DNA of 22,163 nt from a bacterium (GTDB taxonomy: Bacteria; SM23-31; JAUVVT01). Both the position numbers and the translations under genes were made by a program. Position 1 is the first letter of the stretch; the number at the start of each line of letters is the position of its first letter. The notes under the pieces were generated by a model. That model worked only from the letters and a program-made list of their open reading frames with translations, had not been told where the DNA came from and ran no database searches. Positions 1-7,814 of this stretch are shown here, piece by piece. The stretch is from NCBI GenBank assembly GCA_030604505.1, contig JAUVVT010000002.1, forward strand, positions 1 through 22,163. The letters are read 5' to 3'.

Positions 1-1776
1 CTCACCCTGACGGATTTTATATCCAACCTTTTCGTTCCTTAAATCATTATTAACTCTAAATTTGTTTTCTTTCAATCTGCTTTCTATTTTCAATGCATAC
101 TCATGATGCTTTTCACTAACCGGGACAATCCCAACTTGTGTCGGTGCAAGCCATAAGGGTAAATCACCGGCATAATGTTCAATTAAAATTCCCACAAACC
201 TTTCAATCGAACCAAGCAGTGCTCTGTGTATCATAACTGGTCTTTTTTTGGCTCCGGATTTTGTAACATATTCCAGTTTAAACCGTTTGGGCATTGAAAA
301 ATCCACCTGAATAGTCCCGCACTGCCATGTTCTGTTTAGACAGTCTGTTATATGAAAGTCAATTTTCGGACCGTAAAATGCTCCTTCACCTTTATTTATT
401 TCATAATCTAAACTACTTGATTTAAGTGCTTTCTCAAGACATTCTTCAGCCGCTCTCCAGTCCCTTGCAGAACCTATTGCCTTCCTGGGTTTTGTGGATA
501 ATTCGACAGTATAATCTTTAAATCCAAATGTTGAATAAATCTCTATTAAAAGATTAATAATCTTTACAACTTCTTCTTCGACCTGCTCAAAAAGGCAGAA
601 AACATGGGCATCATCCTGAGTAAACTGTCTGACTCGAAATAACCCGTGAAGAACCCCGGCTTTTTCGTGCCTGTGAACCAGACCTAATTCAGCAAATTTC
701 ACTGGAAAATCTTTATATGACCACAACTTTTCCTTAAAAAATAGAAGCCCGCCGGGACAGTTCATTGGTTTTACAGCATAACCTTTTTTATCAATTTTCG
801 TAAAATACATATTTTTTCTGTAGTTTTTCCAGTGCCCGCTTCTGTGCCAAAGTTCCTTACTTAAAATAATCGGAGTCATAATCTCATAATAATTATCTCT
901 AATATGAACTTCCCGCCAGTAACCTATAATTTCATTTAAGATTACCATTCCTTTGGGATGCCAGAACGGAAATCCCGGTGCCTCTTCGTGAAAGCTGAAT
1001 AGGTCGAGCTCCTTTCCGAGTTTACGGTGGTCTCTCTTTTTTGCTTCTTCAATAAGATTCAGATAATTCTTCAGCCCTTTCTTGTCGGGATAAGATATAC
1101 CATAAATTCTTTGGAGCATCGGATTCCGCTCATCACCCCTCCAGTACGCTCCTGCAATACTTAATAATTTAAAATGCTTTATCTTTCCTGTTGAAGGAAG
1201 ATGCGGTCCCCTGCAGAGGTCAATAAAATCCCCCTGCCGGTAAACCGTTAACTCGTCCTCAAGATCATCTATATATTCTACTTTATAATCTTCATTTAAT
1301 TTCGTAAAAAGTTTTTTCGCATCCTCTTTTTTCAGATTTTCCCTTGTAATAGGCATATTTTCATTAGAAATCCTTTCCATCTCCGCTTCAATTAGATTCA
1401 GGTCTTCTGCTGCAACAGATTTTCCAAAATCGACATCATAATAAAATCCGTTAGGAATAGCGGGTCCAAATCCAAGTTTTGCATCCGGGAAAAGCCGCTT
1501 TATTGCATGAGCCATTAGATGTGCGGAACTGTGCCAGAAAATCTCCATACCTGCAGGCGATTCAATGGTTATAATCTCTAAATCACCGCCGGTATCGAGC
1601 TTTTTTGTTAAATCAATCAATTCACCATTCAATTTAACAGCAACTGTCCTATCGGAATGCTTGCTGTCTATATCTTCCAGTATACCAACAGGTTTTACTC
1701 CTTTATTAACCTTAAGAACTCTCCCGTCCAGAAGTCTTAAATCGATTTCATTAACTGTTGTCAATACTTCTTCCAT
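1..1776 (-). CDS. thrS: Threonyl-tRNA synthetase, 3' end cut by window edge
   Basis: Class II aminoacyl-tRNA synthetase that charges tRNA-Thr in the cytoplasm. About 592 residues are readable from the ATG at 1776 to the left window edge with no stop. The family is usually about 640 residues, so roughly 50 C-terminal residues of the anticodon-binding domain are missing. Visible domains in order are an N-terminal TGS domain (about 1-62), the editing domain with its HxxxH motif (H82, H86 in HSSAH) and a later LCRGPH segment, and the catalytic core. The core has FHEEAPGFPFWHPKG (motif 1 region), MNCPGG with the zinc-binding Cys, and RVRQFTQDDAHVF (motif 2). The start of the anticodon-binding domain (LPLWLAPTQVGIVPVSEKH) is also present. 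A purine-rich AAGAAAG precedes the ATG. The nearest upstream gene on the same strand is tRNA-Val, with three hairpins between. Identification is by recognition of these motifs. Confidence 0.97.
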   Translation of the reverse strand, partial: MEEVLTTVNEIDLRLLDGRVLKVNKGVKPVGILEDIDSKHSDRTVAVKLNGELIDLTKKLDTGGDLEIITIESPAGMEIFWHSSAHLMAHAIKRLFPDAKLGFGPAIPNGFYYDVDFGKSVAAEDLNLIEAEMERISNENMPITRENLKKEDAKKLFTKLNEDYKVEYIDDLEDELTVYRQGDFIDLCRGPHLPSTGKIKHFKLLSIAGAYWRGDERNPMLQRIYGISYPDKKGLKNYLNLIEEAKKRDHRKLGKELDLFSFHEEAPGFPFWHPKGMVILNEIIGYWREVHIRDNYYEIMTPIILSKELWHRSGHWKNYRKNMYFTKIDKKGYAVKPMNCPGGLLFFKEKLWSYKDFPVKFAELGLVHRHEKAGVLHGLFRVRQFTQDDAHVFCLFEQVEEEVVKIINLLIEIYSTFGFKDYTVELSTKPRKAIGSARDWRAAEECLEKALKSSSLDYEINKGEGAFYGPKIDFHITDCLNRTWQCGTIQVDFSMPKRFKLEYVTKSGAKKRPVMIHRALLGSIERFVGILIEHYAGDLPLWLAPTQVGIVPVSEKHHEYALKIESRLKENKFRVNNDLRNEKVGYKIRQGE

Positions 1777-1791
1777 CTTTCTTATATAAAA

Positions 1792-1823
1792 TTTACCTAC
1801 TTTTTTGAAAAAAAGTAGGTAAA
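1792..1823. repeat. Inverted repeat (hairpin) just upstream of thrS
   Basis: A near-perfect inverted repeat in which TTTACCTAC plus a T-run pairs with an A-run plus GTAGGTAAA, with about one base at the centre. The stem is about 15 bp. On the thrS sense strand its near edge is 16 bases before the start codon, so it lies in the thrS leader if transcription starts further up. It lacks a 3' U-tract in the thrS direction, so it does not look like a standard intrinsic terminator. It may be a leader structure that affects thrS translation, or a dispersed palindrome. The function is unknown. Confidence 0.7.
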
Positions 1824-1836
1824 AAACTTATCCCCG

Positions 1837-1872
1837 TTTTTTATTCCCCCGAGTACTCGGGGGAATAAAAAA
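1837..1872. repeat. Perfect 36-bp palindrome between tRNA-Val and thrS
   Basis: A perfect palindrome centred between 1854 and 1855. Its core is CCCCCGAGTACTCGGGGG, flanked symmetrically by ATT/AAT and by T-run/A-run ends. The T-run is on the 5' side and the A-run on the 3' side of each strand, which is the reverse of a normal terminator layout. It could be a very stable RNA hairpin, a protein-binding palindrome or a dispersed repeat. Its GC-rich core stands out against the AT-rich surroundings. Confidence 0.8.
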
Positions 1873-1880
1873 TAAATAAA

Positions 1881-1902
1881 TTTCTCCTCACAGGAGGAGA
1901 AA
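1881..1902 (-). terminator. Probable intrinsic terminator after tRNA-Val
   Basis: A 9-bp stem (TTTCTCCTC paired with GAGGAGAAA) closes a 4-base loop. Read on the minus strand, the hairpin is followed by a U-rich stretch (AAATTTATTTATTTTTT), which fits rho-independent termination of the tRNA transcript about 30 bases past the tRNA 3' end. No termination data are available, so this rests on structure and position only. Confidence 0.6.
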
Positions 1903-1929
1903 TCTAATTGTTAGTTTTTTTTAAGCAAG

Positions 1930-2003
1930 TGGGCGATACTGGACTTGAACCAATGACCCCTTGCATGTCAAGCAAGTACTCTAACCACCTGAGCTAATCG
2001 CCC
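1930..2003 (-). tRNA. tRNA-Val (anticodon GAC)
   Basis: On the minus strand the sequence folds into a complete cloverleaf of 74 nt. The acceptor stem GGGCGAT pairs with ATCGCCC, the D-arm contains AGCTCAGGTGGTTAGAG, and the anticodon stem CTTGC/GCAAG closes the loop TTGACAT. The T-arm contains GGTTCAAGTCC. The loop places GAC at positions 34-36, which reads the valine codons GUC and GUU. The discriminator base is A. The next bases are CTTGC, so CCA is not encoded and must be added after transcription. It lies upstream of thrS on the same strand, but the intervening terminator-like hairpin suggests separate transcripts. Confidence 0.95.
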
Positions 2004-2268
2004 GTAAATATCCTTAATAAATCCAATAATATCTTATTTTTCAGCAAAAATAATTTAATTAATATTATTTCTAAAATCAAGATATTTTTATTCATTAACA
2101 AAGTTCTAAACAAAAACAAGCCCTGTGAATGTGAAGAGTATTCCAGCTTTAAACTTCATATAAATCTTGATTTTCCTTCAAAAAAGCACTATATTAACAA
2201 CGTTAAAAATCAAGGTGATAATATATTTAACTTTGAAAAAATAAACAAAGATAAATTTCCTTGGAGAA

Positions 2269-3357
2269 ATGATAGAGAAAAACAAATATAAAAACATCTT
2301 TATTAACATTTTTATGATATTTCTTACTATCATAGTTTCTTTTTTTATTGGTGAGATTGTTATCAGATATCTTTCGCCCGGACTACTTGACCAGCAAAAG
2401 ATGTTTACAGACGCCGATTTTATGCACGCTCCTACTTTGAGAAAAAATTACAAAACGACGATAAACTCTTTGGAAGATGGTAAAAAATATGTGATAACTA
2501 CAAACAATCTTGCCTTAAGGAATTTAAAAGATATACCCGAAAATAAATCTGAAATTGAACTACGCATACTTTGTCTCGGAGATTCTTTCACATTTGGACT
2601 CGGAGTTTCAGACAATGAAACCTTTACATATTATCTCGAACAGATTCTTAATAATAAATTCAATAAAGATTATACAGTAATGAATGCAGGTTTTACAGCC
2701 GGATGGGGAACCGACACTGAATATCTTTACTTAAAATCAAAAATTAAAAGGCTTAGACCTGACATCGTTCTTGTTGGATTTTTTATTTCAAACGACCTTT
2801 CTGATATTTATAAAAATAAATGGATTGTTGACGAAGAAGGACTGCCGGTTGATATTATTCATCCTGGAAATAAAATTCCAAGGTTTTTAAAATATAAATC
2901 AGGAATTTACCAACATTTTAGGGTGAGATTTGCTAATAGACTTGTTAATCTAATAAAGATGGACAAAAAAGAGGAAATTGACGAAACAGCTCCTAAACGA
3001 ACACCATTTACTGCTGAAACGTGGGATAAGCTAAACAAACTCTTACTAAAAATGGAAGAGATAAGCGAGAATAATGATGCTCGATTTTTCGTACTTATTG
3101 TTCCGATAATGGAAGATATTCTTGGACTGAGAGCTGCTCACTCGGAAACGAATTTTGAGATTTATGAAAAATTAGTCGAGCTTTGTCAAAAATCGGATAT
3201 TGAAACCATTGATTTATTAAAAATATTAAAGAAACATCCTGAAGATAAGGTTAGAGCGATGCATCTTGAAAAAGATGGACATTGGAACTCATTTGGTTCA
3301 AAAATCGTTGCAGAGGAAATTTTTAGCTATTTATCGAAAGAGGATATTTTTGAATAA
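2269..3357 (+). CDS. Membrane-anchored SGNH/GDSL-type hydrolase or O-acyl esterase
   Basis: A 362-residue protein with one N-terminal membrane segment (about 10-33) after a short basic stretch, followed by a soluble domain probably outside the cytoplasmic membrane. The SGNH blocks are visible: GDSFT at 104-108 (nucleophile S106), G141 in NAGF, SND at 174-176, and DGHWN at 336-340 with the candidate catalytic D336 and H338. Family members hydrolyse or transfer acyl groups on polysaccharides, lipids or peptidoglycan; the substrate here cannot be told. The D-x-H-W-N ending resembles the esterases and acetyltransferase-like proteins found with surface polysaccharide genes, but no such cluster surrounds it. 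GGAG lies only two bases before the ATG, an unusually tight spacing; an in-frame stop just upstream excludes a longer start. The gene stands alone between the tRNA region and folC. Confidence 0.85.
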   Translation: MIEKNKYKNIFINIFMIFLTIIVSFFIGEIVIRYLSPGLLDQQKMFTDADFMHAPTLRKNYKTTINSLEDGKKYVITTNNLALRNLKDIPENKSEIELRILCLGDSFTFGLGVSDNETFTYYLEQILNNKFNKDYTVMNAGFTAGWGTDTEYLYLKSKIKRLRPDIVLVGFFISNDLSDIYKNKWIVDEEGLPVDIIHPGNKIPRFLKYKSGIYQHFRVRFANRLVNLIKMDKKEEIDETAPKRTPFTAETWDKLNKLLLKMEEISENNDARFFVLIVPIMEDILGLRAAHSETNFEIYEKLVELCQKSDIETIDLLKILKKHPEDKVRAMHLEKDGHWNSFGSKIVAEEIFSYLSKEDIFE

Positions 3358-3712
3358 TTAAACTAATACGGCTATGTAAAGTTAAAATTATGCTTGATTA
3401 TTTAGTATATAGTGATTATATTAATATACCAAAACTTAATTAAATAATTTTATCATTAAACTTCGTATTACATTACTCTTCTTTTTAGGAATAAATCCTC
3501 CTGAAATTATTATCAAACAATATCAAAAAAGTAGTTAACTTATTTGTAAAATATTAAGAGGACTTTTTCTTTTTGGAGTTTAAGTGAAATATAAAGATAT
3601 TTTATTTTAGATTATTTCGATAAAACATTTCTTAAATCATCTAAAAACATCATTTCCAAAAACTATCAAATAAATTATATTTGATTTAATTATAAAAAGT
3701 TAGGTTAATACT
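3358..3712. other. AT-rich intergenic region between SGNH hydrolase and folC
   Basis: 355 bases without a convincing reading frame, RNA gene, strong hairpin or repeat. It presumably carries the folC promoter and the end of the upstream transcript, but the composition is so AT-rich that promoter matches would be uninformative. Confidence 0.6.
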
Positions 3713-4984
3713 TTGGATTATATCGAAGCAGTCAAATACTTGGAAAATTTACAAAAAGGTAAAATCAAAACAGATATGGATAACGTAGTAAAGGTTTTTA
3801 ATGAATTAGGAAATCCACAAAAAAGATTTTCTTCAATCCACATTGCAGGTACTAATGGTAAGGGTTCAACCGCCATTATGATTGAATCTATCTTAAGGGA
3901 AGCGAGATATTCAACCGGGCTTTATACGTCTCCACATATATCAAGTTTTACTGAAAGAATAAAGATTTCCAATATACCTATTCCGGAAAGTGTATTAGTA
4001 AACTATGTGGAAAAATTGAAAGATTATTTTAAAAAATATAACTGTTCATATTTTGAGGCGGCTACAATTATTTGTTTTCTATATTTCCGTGACAAAAATG
4101 TTGAGATTGCAATCGTGGAAACTGGAATGGGGGGAAGGTGGGATGCAACAAATGTACTGAATCCAATTGTATCTATTATCACAGATTTAAATATTGAACA
4201 TCAGAAATATCTCGGCAGCACTATTGAAGAAATTGCTAAAGAAAAAGCTGGTATAATAAAAACAGGAGCTGACTGCTTAGTTTCGGCAAGTAAAAGAGAT
4301 GCTGTTAAAACAATAAAAAAAATTGCAGGTAATCTAAACGCCAATTATTTTCAGGTATATCATAATTCAAAAATAAAATTAAAGGATATAAAACTAAATG
4401 GCATAATATTCGATTACAGCCATCGTGATTTTTGTTTGAATGACCTGTTTATTCCCGTAGTTGGTATGCATCAGGTTAAAAATGCAAGGACTGCCATTTT
4501 TACAATAAATAGATTAAAAAATATCGGCTACTTTGTAAAAAAAGAACATATTGTTAATGGATTAAAAAAATTAAAATTCGATGGTAGATTTGAGATTATT
4601 AATAAAAATCCTTTTTTGATAGTTGATGTTGGACACAATCCGGATGCTTTTGGCGCTGTAAAAGAGACGATTAAAGGACTATTTCCATTTAAAAAAGTAT
4701 TTTTTCTATTTGGAGTAAAGTCGGATAAAGATTATTGTTCTATACTCAAGATTATGAAAGCGGTTTGTCTTGAAACTGTCGGTGTAAAATTAAATAATCC
4801 TGATTCGCTTGACCCTGCAAAATTGATTGATATTACAAAAAGATTAAAAATAAAATATTCCTGGTTTAATTCAAGTGAAGAAGGATTAAAATTTTTGCTT
4901 GAGAAAGCAGATAAAAATGATATAATCTTAGCAGCCGGCTCGCATGCAATCGTCGATGAGGTTAAAAAAATTTCAATAAATTAA
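3713..4984 (+). CDS. folC: Folylpolyglutamate synthase / dihydrofolate synthase family protein
   Basis: Cytoplasmic Mur-ligase-family enzyme that adds glutamate to folates in an ATP-dependent reaction and, in bifunctional members, makes dihydrofolate from dihydropteroate. It has 423 residues, the usual length. Key motifs are the P-loop GTNGKGST at 46-53, TSPHISSFTERI (folate-binding loop), ETGMGGRWDATN at 136-147, EHQKYLG at 162-168, EKAGII around 177-182 (the Lys that is carbamylated in this family), and the C-terminal Mur-ligase region with VDVGHNPDAF. The start is an inferred TTG at 3713: translation from it gives MDYIEAVKYLE, which matches the normal FolC N-terminus, and no ATG is better placed. 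AGGTT about 8 bases upstream is a weak ribosome-binding site. Whether it has both activities or only one cannot be read from the sequence. There is no accD or dedD neighbour. Confidence 0.95.
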   Translation: MDYIEAVKYLENLQKGKIKTDMDNVVKVFNELGNPQKRFSSIHIAGTNGKGSTAIMIESILREARYSTGLYTSPHISSFTERIKISNIPIPESVLVNYVEKLKDYFKKYNCSYFEAATIICFLYFRDKNVEIAIVETGMGGRWDATNVLNPIVSIITDLNIEHQKYLGSTIEEIAKEKAGIIKTGADCLVSASKRDAVKTIKKIAGNLNANYFQVYHNSKIKLKDIKLNGIIFDYSHRDFCLNDLFIPVVGMHQVKNARTAIFTINRLKNIGYFVKKEHIVNGLKKLKFDGRFEIINKNPFLIVDVGHNPDAFGAVKETIKGLFPFKKVFFLFGVKSDKDYCSILKIMKAVCLETVGVKLNNPDSLDPAKLIDITKRLKIKYSWFNSSEEGLKFLLEKADKNDIILAAGSHAIVDEVKKISIN

Positions 4985-5225
4985 AAAGTTTAAAAAAAAC
5001 CAAAAAATAAGGAACTAAATAAAAGAATAATTGTTTAATTTAATGCGCACAAGATAATATTCTTCAGAAAATTGTTGATTTCACGGAATAGATATATTCC
5101 TCATAGACGCAAATTTTTACTCCAAACTGCCTTTCTTTAATTATTCCAAAAAAGTTTTAATTTTTTATTAAAGGATAATGTTAAAATTTATATGAAAGAG
5201 AGTAATTGAGGGAGAGAGGTATAGA

Positions 5226-5250
5226 GTGAATGTGTGGATGGATTTATCCA
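5226..5250. repeat. Short intergenic element, copy 1 (GTGAATG-GTGGATG)
   Basis: Two 8-bp units, GTGAATGT and GTGGATGG, are followed by a downstream ATCCA that can pair with TGGAT inside the second unit. The same arrangement (GTGAATGA, GTGGATGA, then TTATCCA) occurs at 16580-16610, so this is one of two related copies within the window. Confidence 0.55.
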
Positions 5251-5262
5251 ATCATTTATCTT

Positions 5263-5278
5263 TCTCTGCGTCTCTGCG
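5263..5278. repeat. Exact 8-bp tandem duplication TCTCTGCG x2
   Basis: TCTCTGCG is repeated twice head to tail and followed by GTGAAAAG, about 70 bases upstream of the rho start codon. It is GC-rich compared with its surroundings. It resembles the short-period intergenic repeats found at other sites in this window. Confidence 0.6.
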
Positions 5279-5347
5279 GTGAAAAGAATTTAAATAAATT
5301 ATCAATAAATATTTTTTACGATACTTATAAACGAACGAGGAGAATTT

Positions 5348-6598
5348 ATGGAAATTACCGAATTAAAAACAAAAACCATTATAGAATTAATACAGATGAC
5401 TAAAGACCTTAATATAACCAGTATAAGCGGATTAAAGAAGCAGGAATTAATATTTAAAATACTTGAAGCTCAAACCCAGCAAAATGGTTTAATATTTTCC
5501 GAAGGCGTTTTAGAGGTTCTTCCTGATGGATACGGATTTTTAAGGTCTTCTGATTATAATTACCTTCCTAGTTCAGACGATATATATATATCTCCGTCTC
5601 AAATTAAGAGATTCAGTTTAAGAACCGGAGATACGGTCTCTGGACAGATAAGACCACCGAAAGACAATGAAAGATTTTTTGCCCTTTTACGTGTTGAAGC
5701 AGTAAATTACGAAAACCCTGAGGAAACAAAAGATAAGATTGCCTTTGATAATCTCACTCCACTTTATCCAACAGATAAGCTGAGTCTTGAGACCGAAATA
5801 AATGACCCTTCAACAAGAATTATGGATATACTTACACCGATTGGGAAAGGACAAAGAGGACTAATTGTTGCACAGCCAAAAACCGGCAAAACAATACTCC
5901 TTCAAAAAATTGCTAACAGTATTCTAAAGAATCATCCGGAAGTACATATGATGGTTCTTCTGATAGATGAAAGACCTGAAGAAGTTACAGATATGGAGCG
6001 TTCTGTGAAGGCAGAAGTGATAAGTTCCACATTTGACGAACCGGCAGAGAGACATGTACAGGTTGCTGATATGGTTCTTGAAAAAGCAAAAAGGATGATA
6101 GAATTTAAAAAGGATATAGTTATTCTTCTTGACAGTATTACTAGACTTGCTCGTGCCCATAATTCCGTTGTTCCACATAGTGGAAAAATATTATCAGGCG
6201 GCGTTGATTCCAATGCACTTCATAAACCAAAAAGATTCTTTGGCGCAGCAAGAAATGTTGAAGAGGGGGGAAGTCTGACTATTATTGCAACCGCTCTGAT
6301 TGACACTGGTTCAAGGATGGATGAAGTTATATTCGAAGAATTTAAAGGTACGGGAAATATGGAACTGGTACTTGATAGAAGGTTGACCGACAGGAGAATT
6401 TATCCTTCTATAGATATAAACAAGTCTGGAACAAGAAAAGAAGAATTATTATTAGAAGAAAGAGAACTCTCAAGAGTCTGGATATTGAGAAAGCTATTAA
6501 ATGAAATGAATATTATTGAAGCTATGGAATTTCTACTGGATAAAATGAAATCTACTAAATCAAACACAGAATTCTTTGACCTGATGAGTGAAATGTAG
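5348..6598 (+). CDS. rho: Transcription termination factor Rho
   Basis: Hexameric RNA-dependent ATPase/translocase that ends transcription at unstructured, untranslated RNA. It has 416 residues, the compact E. coli-like length, without the long disordered N-terminal insertion seen in many Bacteroidota. Domains in order are Rho_N (about 1-47, ending KQELIFKILEAQ), the cold-shock/S1-like primary RNA-binding domain (about 52-118, with DGYGFLRS), and the RecA-type motor. The motor has Walker A AQPKTGKT at 175-182, Walker B DIVILLDSITR at 256-266, the Q-loop KILSGGVDSNALHKPKRFF at 280-298, and the R-loop GTGNMEL at 334-340. A good GAGGAG lies about 6 bases before the ATG. It appears monocistronic, with a long leader region upstream and the convergent response-regulator gene 87 bases downstream. 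Confidence 0.98.
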   Translation: MEITELKTKTIIELIQMTKDLNITSISGLKKQELIFKILEAQTQQNGLIFSEGVLEVLPDGYGFLRSSDYNYLPSSDDIYISPSQIKRFSLRTGDTVSGQIRPPKDNERFFALLRVEAVNYENPEETKDKIAFDNLTPLYPTDKLSLETEINDPSTRIMDILTPIGKGQRGLIVAQPKTGKTILLQKIANSILKNHPEVHMMVLLIDERPEEVTDMERSVKAEVISSTFDEPAERHVQVADMVLEKAKRMIEFKKDIVILLDSITRLARAHNSVVPHSGKILSGGVDSNALHKPKRFFGAARNVEEGGSLTIIATALIDTGSRMDEVIFEEFKGTGNMELVLDRRLTDRRIYPSIDINKSGTRKEELLLEERELSRVWILRKLLNEMNIIEAMEFLLDKMKSTKSNTEFFDLMSEM

Positions 6599-6685
6599 AA
6601 AAGTTATTCCTGAGATTATAAAGATAAATTTTTAAGCAAAAACTAAATGCAGATAATAAAGAATTATTGATGTTTTAGTAAATGT

Positions 6686-7081
6686 TTATTTTTGTGACAA
6701 AGGTTTCAGATTTTTCATCTGAAACATTACTCTCTCTACTTTTTCACCCACATCGGCTAGATTGAACGGCTTACTTATAAAATCATCCGCTCCGATTTTC
6801 CTCACATCCCCTTCAGTATACACTGATGTATATGCTGTCATAATTATAATACCGATTGTTGAGTTTATTTTTTTAATAGTTCTGGTAAGCTCATATCCGC
6901 TCATTTCGGGCATTCTAACATCGGTTAATACAAGGTCAATCCCCTTTTTTTTGATTATATTTAGTGCTTTTTTCCCATCTTCTGCTTTATATACTTTATA
7001 ACCTTCATCTTCCAAAAAGGTGGAAAGCACGTCTCTTATTTCTTCTAAATCGTCGACAATAAGTATCTTTTCCTGTCCCAT
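6686..7081 (-). CDS. Single-domain response regulator (CheY-like receiver)
   Basis: A 131-residue stand-alone receiver domain with no output domain. The phosphorylation pocket is complete: acidic pair D10-D11, phospho-acceptor D54 in LTDVRMPEMSG, switch residue T82 in MTAY, aromatic Y84, and K104 in SKPF. Such proteins pass phosphoryl groups or bind a partner directly. No histidine kinase is in the window. It is the last gene of the bshC-bshB1 operon, 22 bases after bshB1, with AAAGGT before its ATG, so it is probably co-transcribed with bacillithiol synthesis. A functional link is only suggested by the spacing. It converges with rho. Confidence 0.92.
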   Translation of the reverse strand: MGQEKILIVDDLEEIRDVLSTFLEDEGYKVYKAEDGKKALNIIKKKGIDLVLTDVRMPEMSGYELTRTIKKINSTIGIIIMTAYTSVYTEGDVRKIGADDFISKPFNLADVGEKVERVMFQMKNLKPLSQK

Positions 7082-7103
7082 ATCTTTACCTTTCGATGTT
7101 TAT

Positions 7104-7814
7104 TTAAGAAAATAAAACCTTAATTGGGTCTGATGTTTTAAAAGGATTTTTTATTAAAAAGGGCTCTCCAAATTCAACGCCTACAATCGAACCATAGAAT
7201 CTATCTCTTGCTTCAAGATTTTCAATAGAAAAGGGTGAATCTAATTTCTCCTTCAGATCTTTATTTTTATCATCGGGAAATTGTGAATTGTAAGCTCTGA
7301 TTGCTTTCATTTTTAATGTATATTCATCGGTTATATCGACAACAAATGTTGCATCTATATCTTTTCTCCGCCCTATATAAAATAAATTATACAACGGCTT
7401 GAACGGTTTATAGTCGGTCTTAATCTTTTCCAATCCGGAATAAAAAGACGCGTCAGCAATCAATTTACTTGCAGCCGCATGGTCAGGGTGTATATCATCC
7501 CAATGCGGAAGAAATATTACCTCTGCTCTGTACTTTCGTATAACATTTATAACTTTATTTCTATTGTCCTCATTTGTTTCAATACTGGTATCGGGAATTT
7601 TCAAATTTTCCCGAAAATCCAAGCCCATAATATCCAATGCTATTTTCGATTCTTTTTCTCTTTCTTGAACGGTTCCTCTTGTACCCTTTTCTCCCCGGGT
7701 TAAATCGACAACGACAATTTTATAACCCTTTTTCGCAAGTTTTATTAATGTCCCTGAACAACATAACTCCACATCGTCGGGATGAGTTCCAAATACGATT
7801 ATATCCTCTTTCAT
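7104..7814 (-). CDS. bshB1: Bacillithiol biosynthesis deacetylase (N-acetylglucosaminyl-malate deacetylase)
   Basis: Zinc-dependent LmbE/PIG-L family deacetylase that removes the acetyl group from GlcNAc-malate, giving GlcN-malate, the second step of bacillithiol synthesis. It has 236 residues, normal for BshB1. The metal-binding motif THPDDVELCCSG is at 10-21 (H11, D14), and the second motif HPDH is at 109-112 (H112 ligand). The N-terminal MKEDIIVFGTHPDDVEL and the segment RGEKGTRGT are typical of BshB1. Its ATG overlaps the TGA stop of bshC in an ATGA at 7811-7814, which indicates translational coupling. Adjacency to bshC makes the BshB assignment, rather than another LmbE deacetylase, secure. 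Confidence 0.95.
   Translation of the reverse strand: MKEDIIVFGTHPDDVELCCSGTLIKLAKKGYKIVVVDLTRGEKGTRGTVQEREKESKIALDIMGLDFRENLKIPDTSIETNEDNRNKVINVIRKYRAEVIFLPHWDDIHPDHAAASKLIADASFYSGLEKIKTDYKPFKPLYNLFYIGRRKDIDATFVVDITDEYTLKMKAIRAYNSQFPDDKNKDLKEKLDSPFSIENLEARDRFYGSIVGVEFGEPFLIKNPFKTSDPIKVLFS

Larger units (their letters stand above)
4985..5347. other. Intergenic region upstream of rho with small repeats
   Basis: 363 bases with no supported gene. It contains a small inverted repeat (GGAATA, 4-base loop, TATTCC at 5085-5100), a GTGAATGT/GTGGATGG motif with a TGGAT-ATCCA inverted repeat at 5226-5250 that recurs near 16580, and an exact 8-bp tandem duplication at 5263-5278. The rho promoter and leader must lie here; I cannot place them with confidence. 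Confidence 0.6.

Noticed and set aside
1565..1789. Plus-strand reading frame of 74 codons
   Set aside because: It lies antisense to the clearly identified thrS, has no homology signal I recognise and no sensible start context.
1837..1872. 36-bp palindrome as an intrinsic terminator
   Set aside because: The T-run is on the 5' side and the A-run on the 3' side on both strands, so there is no U-tract after the hairpin in either direction.
1777..1929. T-box or threonine attenuator upstream of thrS
   Set aside because: I could not find a T-box consensus (AGGGUGGNACCGCG-like) or a Thr-rich leader peptide.
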